This document shows, one piece after another, positions 6,750-8,156 of a stretch of 8,156 nucleotides of DNA; the first letter of the stretch is position 1, and every line of letters starts with the position of its first letter. Where the stretch lies: contig CAZDCD010000052.1 in assembly GCA_964503885.1 (NCBI GenBank), forward strand, positions 1-8,156, read 5' to 3'. Below the pieces are notes generated by a model that was not told the DNA's origin, searched no databases, and worked only from the letters and a program-made list of their open reading frames with translations. The position numbers were made by a program, and so were the translations under genes. The DNA comes from CAZDCD01 sp964503885 (GTDB lineage: Bacteria; Bacteroidota; Bacteroidia; Bacteroidales; UBA10428).

Positions 6750-7178
6750 ATGAAGAGGACATTTTTCACGTTTTGCACGATCACATTTTTTTGCCCGCTG
6801 GCAATGGTTGCACAACAAACTCAACAGACCAATCCGGCAGACCAAACTAAAGCTCAGCAGCAGGTGAATTCCACAGTAATCAACCATGAGATGATCGACA
6901 GGTTCAATGCCTGTGAGACTTCCGGTGAATACCTGACATGGATGGATCTGGTGACCGGCTTTGATAATCAGTCGCTATCCGACCTGTATCTTACCTACCG
7001 CAATGCAGACCTGGAAACCGAATCACTGGCAGACATTAAAAAAACATTGGAGGACAGTCAGTCGAAACACCTTTTAAACATCAGCAATATATCTGAAAGC
7101 GAGCTCGCCTGGTACGTCCGGGTAAAGCAGGAGATCAACAACAAACTAAGCATGTCTCCTATAGCAGCCCTCGAATAG
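6750..7178 (+). CDS. Small exported protein of unknown function
   Basis: I do not recognise a family. The 142-residue product starts MKRTFFTFCTITFFCPLAMVA, a typical signal peptide with a likely cut after A21 (VA before QQ). A Gln/Thr-rich linker follows (22-39, QQTQQTNPADQTKAQQQ). The mature part (about 43-135) is mostly acidic and probably helical, with TWMDLVTGFDNQSLSDLYL (63-81) and SESELAWYVRVKQEIN (115-130). There is one cysteine after the signal peptide (C55), not at a lipobox position, so a periplasmic or secreted soluble protein is more likely than a lipoprotein. It is monocistronic: divergent from hisI and closed by a strong terminator overlapping its stop. The start is fixed by the signal peptide. 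That it is a real gene is supported by the signal peptide and terminator. Confidence 0.75.
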   Translation: MKRTFFTFCTITFFCPLAMVAQQTQQTNPADQTKAQQQVNSTVINHEMIDRFNACETSGEYLTWMDLVTGFDNQSLSDLYLTYRNADLETESLADIKKTLEDSQSKHLLNISNISESELAWYVRVKQEINNKLSMSPIAALE

Positions 7179-7193
7179 GGCTGCTATTTTTTT
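7161..7193 (+). terminator. Strong intrinsic terminator overlapping the stop codon of the small exported protein
   Basis: ATAGCAGCCC (7161-7170) and GGGCTGCTAT (7178-7187) form a perfect 10-bp stem around a 7-base loop, followed by a T run through 7193. The left arm is inside the coding sequence (codons for Ile-Ala-Ala and the first base of Leu) and the right arm begins with the last base of the TAG stop. Confidence 0.92.
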
Positions 7194-7249
7194 ATCCTCA
7201 AAAATGAATAATGAAAAAGGCTGTTTCCTATTTATCGGAAGAACAATAC

Positions 7250-7294
7250 TGCCGGCACTTTCTGCCGGCATACAGGCGGCAGGCCGGGATTTTT
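7250..7294 (+). repeat. G+C-rich palindrome cluster, possible dispersed repeat or terminator
   Basis: The 8-bp palindrome TGCCGGCA occurs twice (7250-7257 and 7263-7270) five bases apart, so each copy is self-complementary and the two also pair as a hairpin. CTGCCG (7262-7267) can instead pair with CGGCAG (7277-7282), and CCGG segments give further alternatives up to GCCGGGATTTTT (7283-7294). The final T run makes a plus-strand terminator possible. The G+C content stands out from the A+T-rich surroundings. Confidence 0.5.
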
Positions 7295-7429
7295 AATTGA
7301 TGAAGAAGTTTAGAAACTCTAAAATCATTATTCTTTGTTCGATATTCAACAGACTTAATCCCCACCTTCCTCTGATTTAAAGCAATTCCTTTTTGCTCTG
7401 CCAGCAATAATTAATTTGGAATATTCCCT

Positions 7430-7437
7430 TATATTTG
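7430..7437 (+). promoter_or_regulatory. Possible -7 box for the glycosyltransferase
   Basis: TATATTTG matches the Bacteroidota TAnnTTTG consensus and ends 20 bases before the ATG, which would give a very short leader. The nearest upstream TTTG (7415-7418) is only 11 bases away, too close for a -33 box, so this is weak. Confidence 0.25.
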
Positions 7438-7457
7438 AAGTTTTAACCGGAAACCCT

Positions 7458-8156
7458 ATGTCCTCTATGCTTTCCATAGTTATTCCCGCATACAATGAAG
7501 AAAAAACAATTATACCCATTCTTGAAAAGATCAGAGAAGTTAAACTTACAAGGATTAATAAAGAGATCATTGTTGTGAATGACGCTTCAACAGACAGAAC
7601 CGGTGAACTGGTTGAAAAATACAGAGAACAAAATAAGGATTTACCGGTCATATTATATTGCCAGGAGAAAAACCGGGGGAAGGGAGCGGCCCTACACAAA
7701 GGTATTGAACTTACCACAGGTGATTATGTGATCATACAGGATGCCGACCTGGAGTACGACCCGAGAGAGTATTCCGATTTGCTAAAACCGATGATTGAAG
7801 GCTTTGCCGATGTGGTTTACGGGTCACGTTTTATGGGAAATAATCCGCACAGGATATTGTTTTTCTGGCATACCATAGGCAATAAATTTCTGACCTTTTT
7901 TTCGAACATGTTTACCAACCTGAACCTCACCGATATGGAAACATGTTATAAACTATTTCGCAGGGAAATCATTCAGAATCTGTATCTGAAGGAAAAACGA
8001 TTTGGGTTTGAACCGGAGGTAACAGCCAAAATATCGCGGGTACCGGGAATCAGGATATATGAAGTTGGAATCTCATACTATGGCCGGACCTACGAGGAAG
8101 GGAAAAAGATCAAATGGAAGGATGGGTTGTGGGCGTTGTGGTGTGTTTTGAAGTAT
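7458..8156 (+). CDS. GT2 glycosyltransferase, polyprenyl-phosphate mannosyltransferase (DPM1)-like (partial, runs off right edge)
   Basis: The product transfers a sugar from a nucleotide donor, in this group typically to a polyprenyl phosphate at the cytoplasmic face of the membrane. The GT-A fold motifs are all present: SIVIPAYNEE (residues 6-15), IIVVNDASTDRT (37-48), NRGKGAALHKGIELTTGDY (72-90) and the metal-binding DxD in QDADLEYDP (94-102), followed by VVYGSRF (119-125). The second half has MET.YKLFRR (160-169), GFEPEVTAKI (183-192) and the characteristic tail EVGISYYGRTYEEGKKIKW (202-220), then KDGLWALWC. The visible 233 residues are close to the group's usual ~235-240, so only a few residues are missing. 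No C-terminal membrane segments are seen. The ATG at 7458 is chosen because it leaves the usual short N-terminus; the in-frame ATG at 7467 is also possible. Donor and acceptor cannot be read from the sequence. Confidence 0.9.
   Translation, partial: MSSMLSIVIPAYNEEKTIIPILEKIREVKLTRINKEIIVVNDASTDRTGELVEKYREQNKDLPVILYCQEKNRGKGAALHKGIELTTGDYVIIQDADLEYDPREYSDLLKPMIEGFADVVYGSRFMGNNPHRILFFWHTIGNKFLTFFSNMFTNLNLTDMETCYKLFRREIIQNLYLKEKRFGFEPEVTAKISRVPGIRIYEVGISYYGRTYEEGKKIKWKDGLWALWCVLKY

Larger units (their letters stand above)
7194..7457. other. Gene-free interval before the glycosyltransferase
   Basis: About 260 bases with no credible gene on either strand. The minus-strand open stretch 7355-7717 is antisense to the glycosyltransferase and is not considered real. 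The interval holds the G+C-rich palindrome cluster at 7250-7288 and a possible -7 box just before the next gene. The part from about 7295 to 7425 shows nothing I can name. Confidence 0.6.

Noticed and set aside
6609..6887. 92-codon minus-strand open frame with many cysteines
   Set aside because: It is antisense to the signal-peptide-bearing plus-strand gene and no protein-like pattern is visible; the cysteines are the complement of the plus-strand Gln/Thr-rich codons.
7355..7717. 120-codon minus-strand open frame
   Set aside because: It is antisense to the conserved N-terminal motifs of the glycosyltransferase, which clearly occupy the plus strand.

Overview
The window looks like chromosomal DNA from a member of the Bacteroidota, probably an uncultured Bacteroidales/Marinilabiliales-like organism. 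The evidence is a SprB repeat and a DUF2341/LamG multidomain surface protein, signal peptides ending in FSQ or VAQ, weak or absent Shine-Dalgarno sequences, and promoter-like TTTG-N19-TAnnTTTG elements. It contains no rRNA, tRNA, CRISPR array or transposase gene.

Layout. From the left edge to 4117 (minus strand) one uninterrupted reading frame of at least 1372 codons encodes a giant secreted, probably cell-surface, modular protein whose C-terminus lies outside the window. Its order is signal peptide, repeat-rich N-terminus, PKD-like domain, two tandem DUF2341+LamG cassettes each followed by an Ig-like domain, a SprB repeat, then a ~98-residue repeat that begins a second time at the edge. A 419-base gap (4118-4536) follows, holding its putative promoter with an overlapping palindrome and, near its right end, a weak terminator-like hairpin of the next operon.

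From 4537 to 6450 (minus strand) lies a two-enzyme histidine-biosynthesis operon read hisI then hisG: phosphoribosyl-AMP cyclohydrolase and a long-form ATP phosphoribosyltransferase of the divergent WGxTE/TGSS type. These supply steps 3 and 1 of the pathway; step 2 (HisE) is not present here. Between them sits a 428-bp cassette (5611-6038) carrying a frameshifted four-helix-bundle gene of the 23S-rRNA intervening-sequence (S23/bIVSP) family. It is bounded by 26-bp inverted repeats with 25 matches, the left arm carrying an extra 7 bases. This IVS-like insertion in a protein-coding operon is the most interesting structure in the window.

From 6451 to 6749 is a divergent intergenic region. On the plus strand a 142-codon gene (6750-7178) encodes a small exported protein of unknown function, ending in a strong intrinsic terminator that overlaps its stop codon. 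A gene-free stretch (7194-7457) with a G+C-rich cluster of palindromes follows. The last gene (7458 to the right edge) is a nearly complete GT2 glycosyltransferase of the polyprenyl-phosphate mannosyltransferase (DPM1)-like group.
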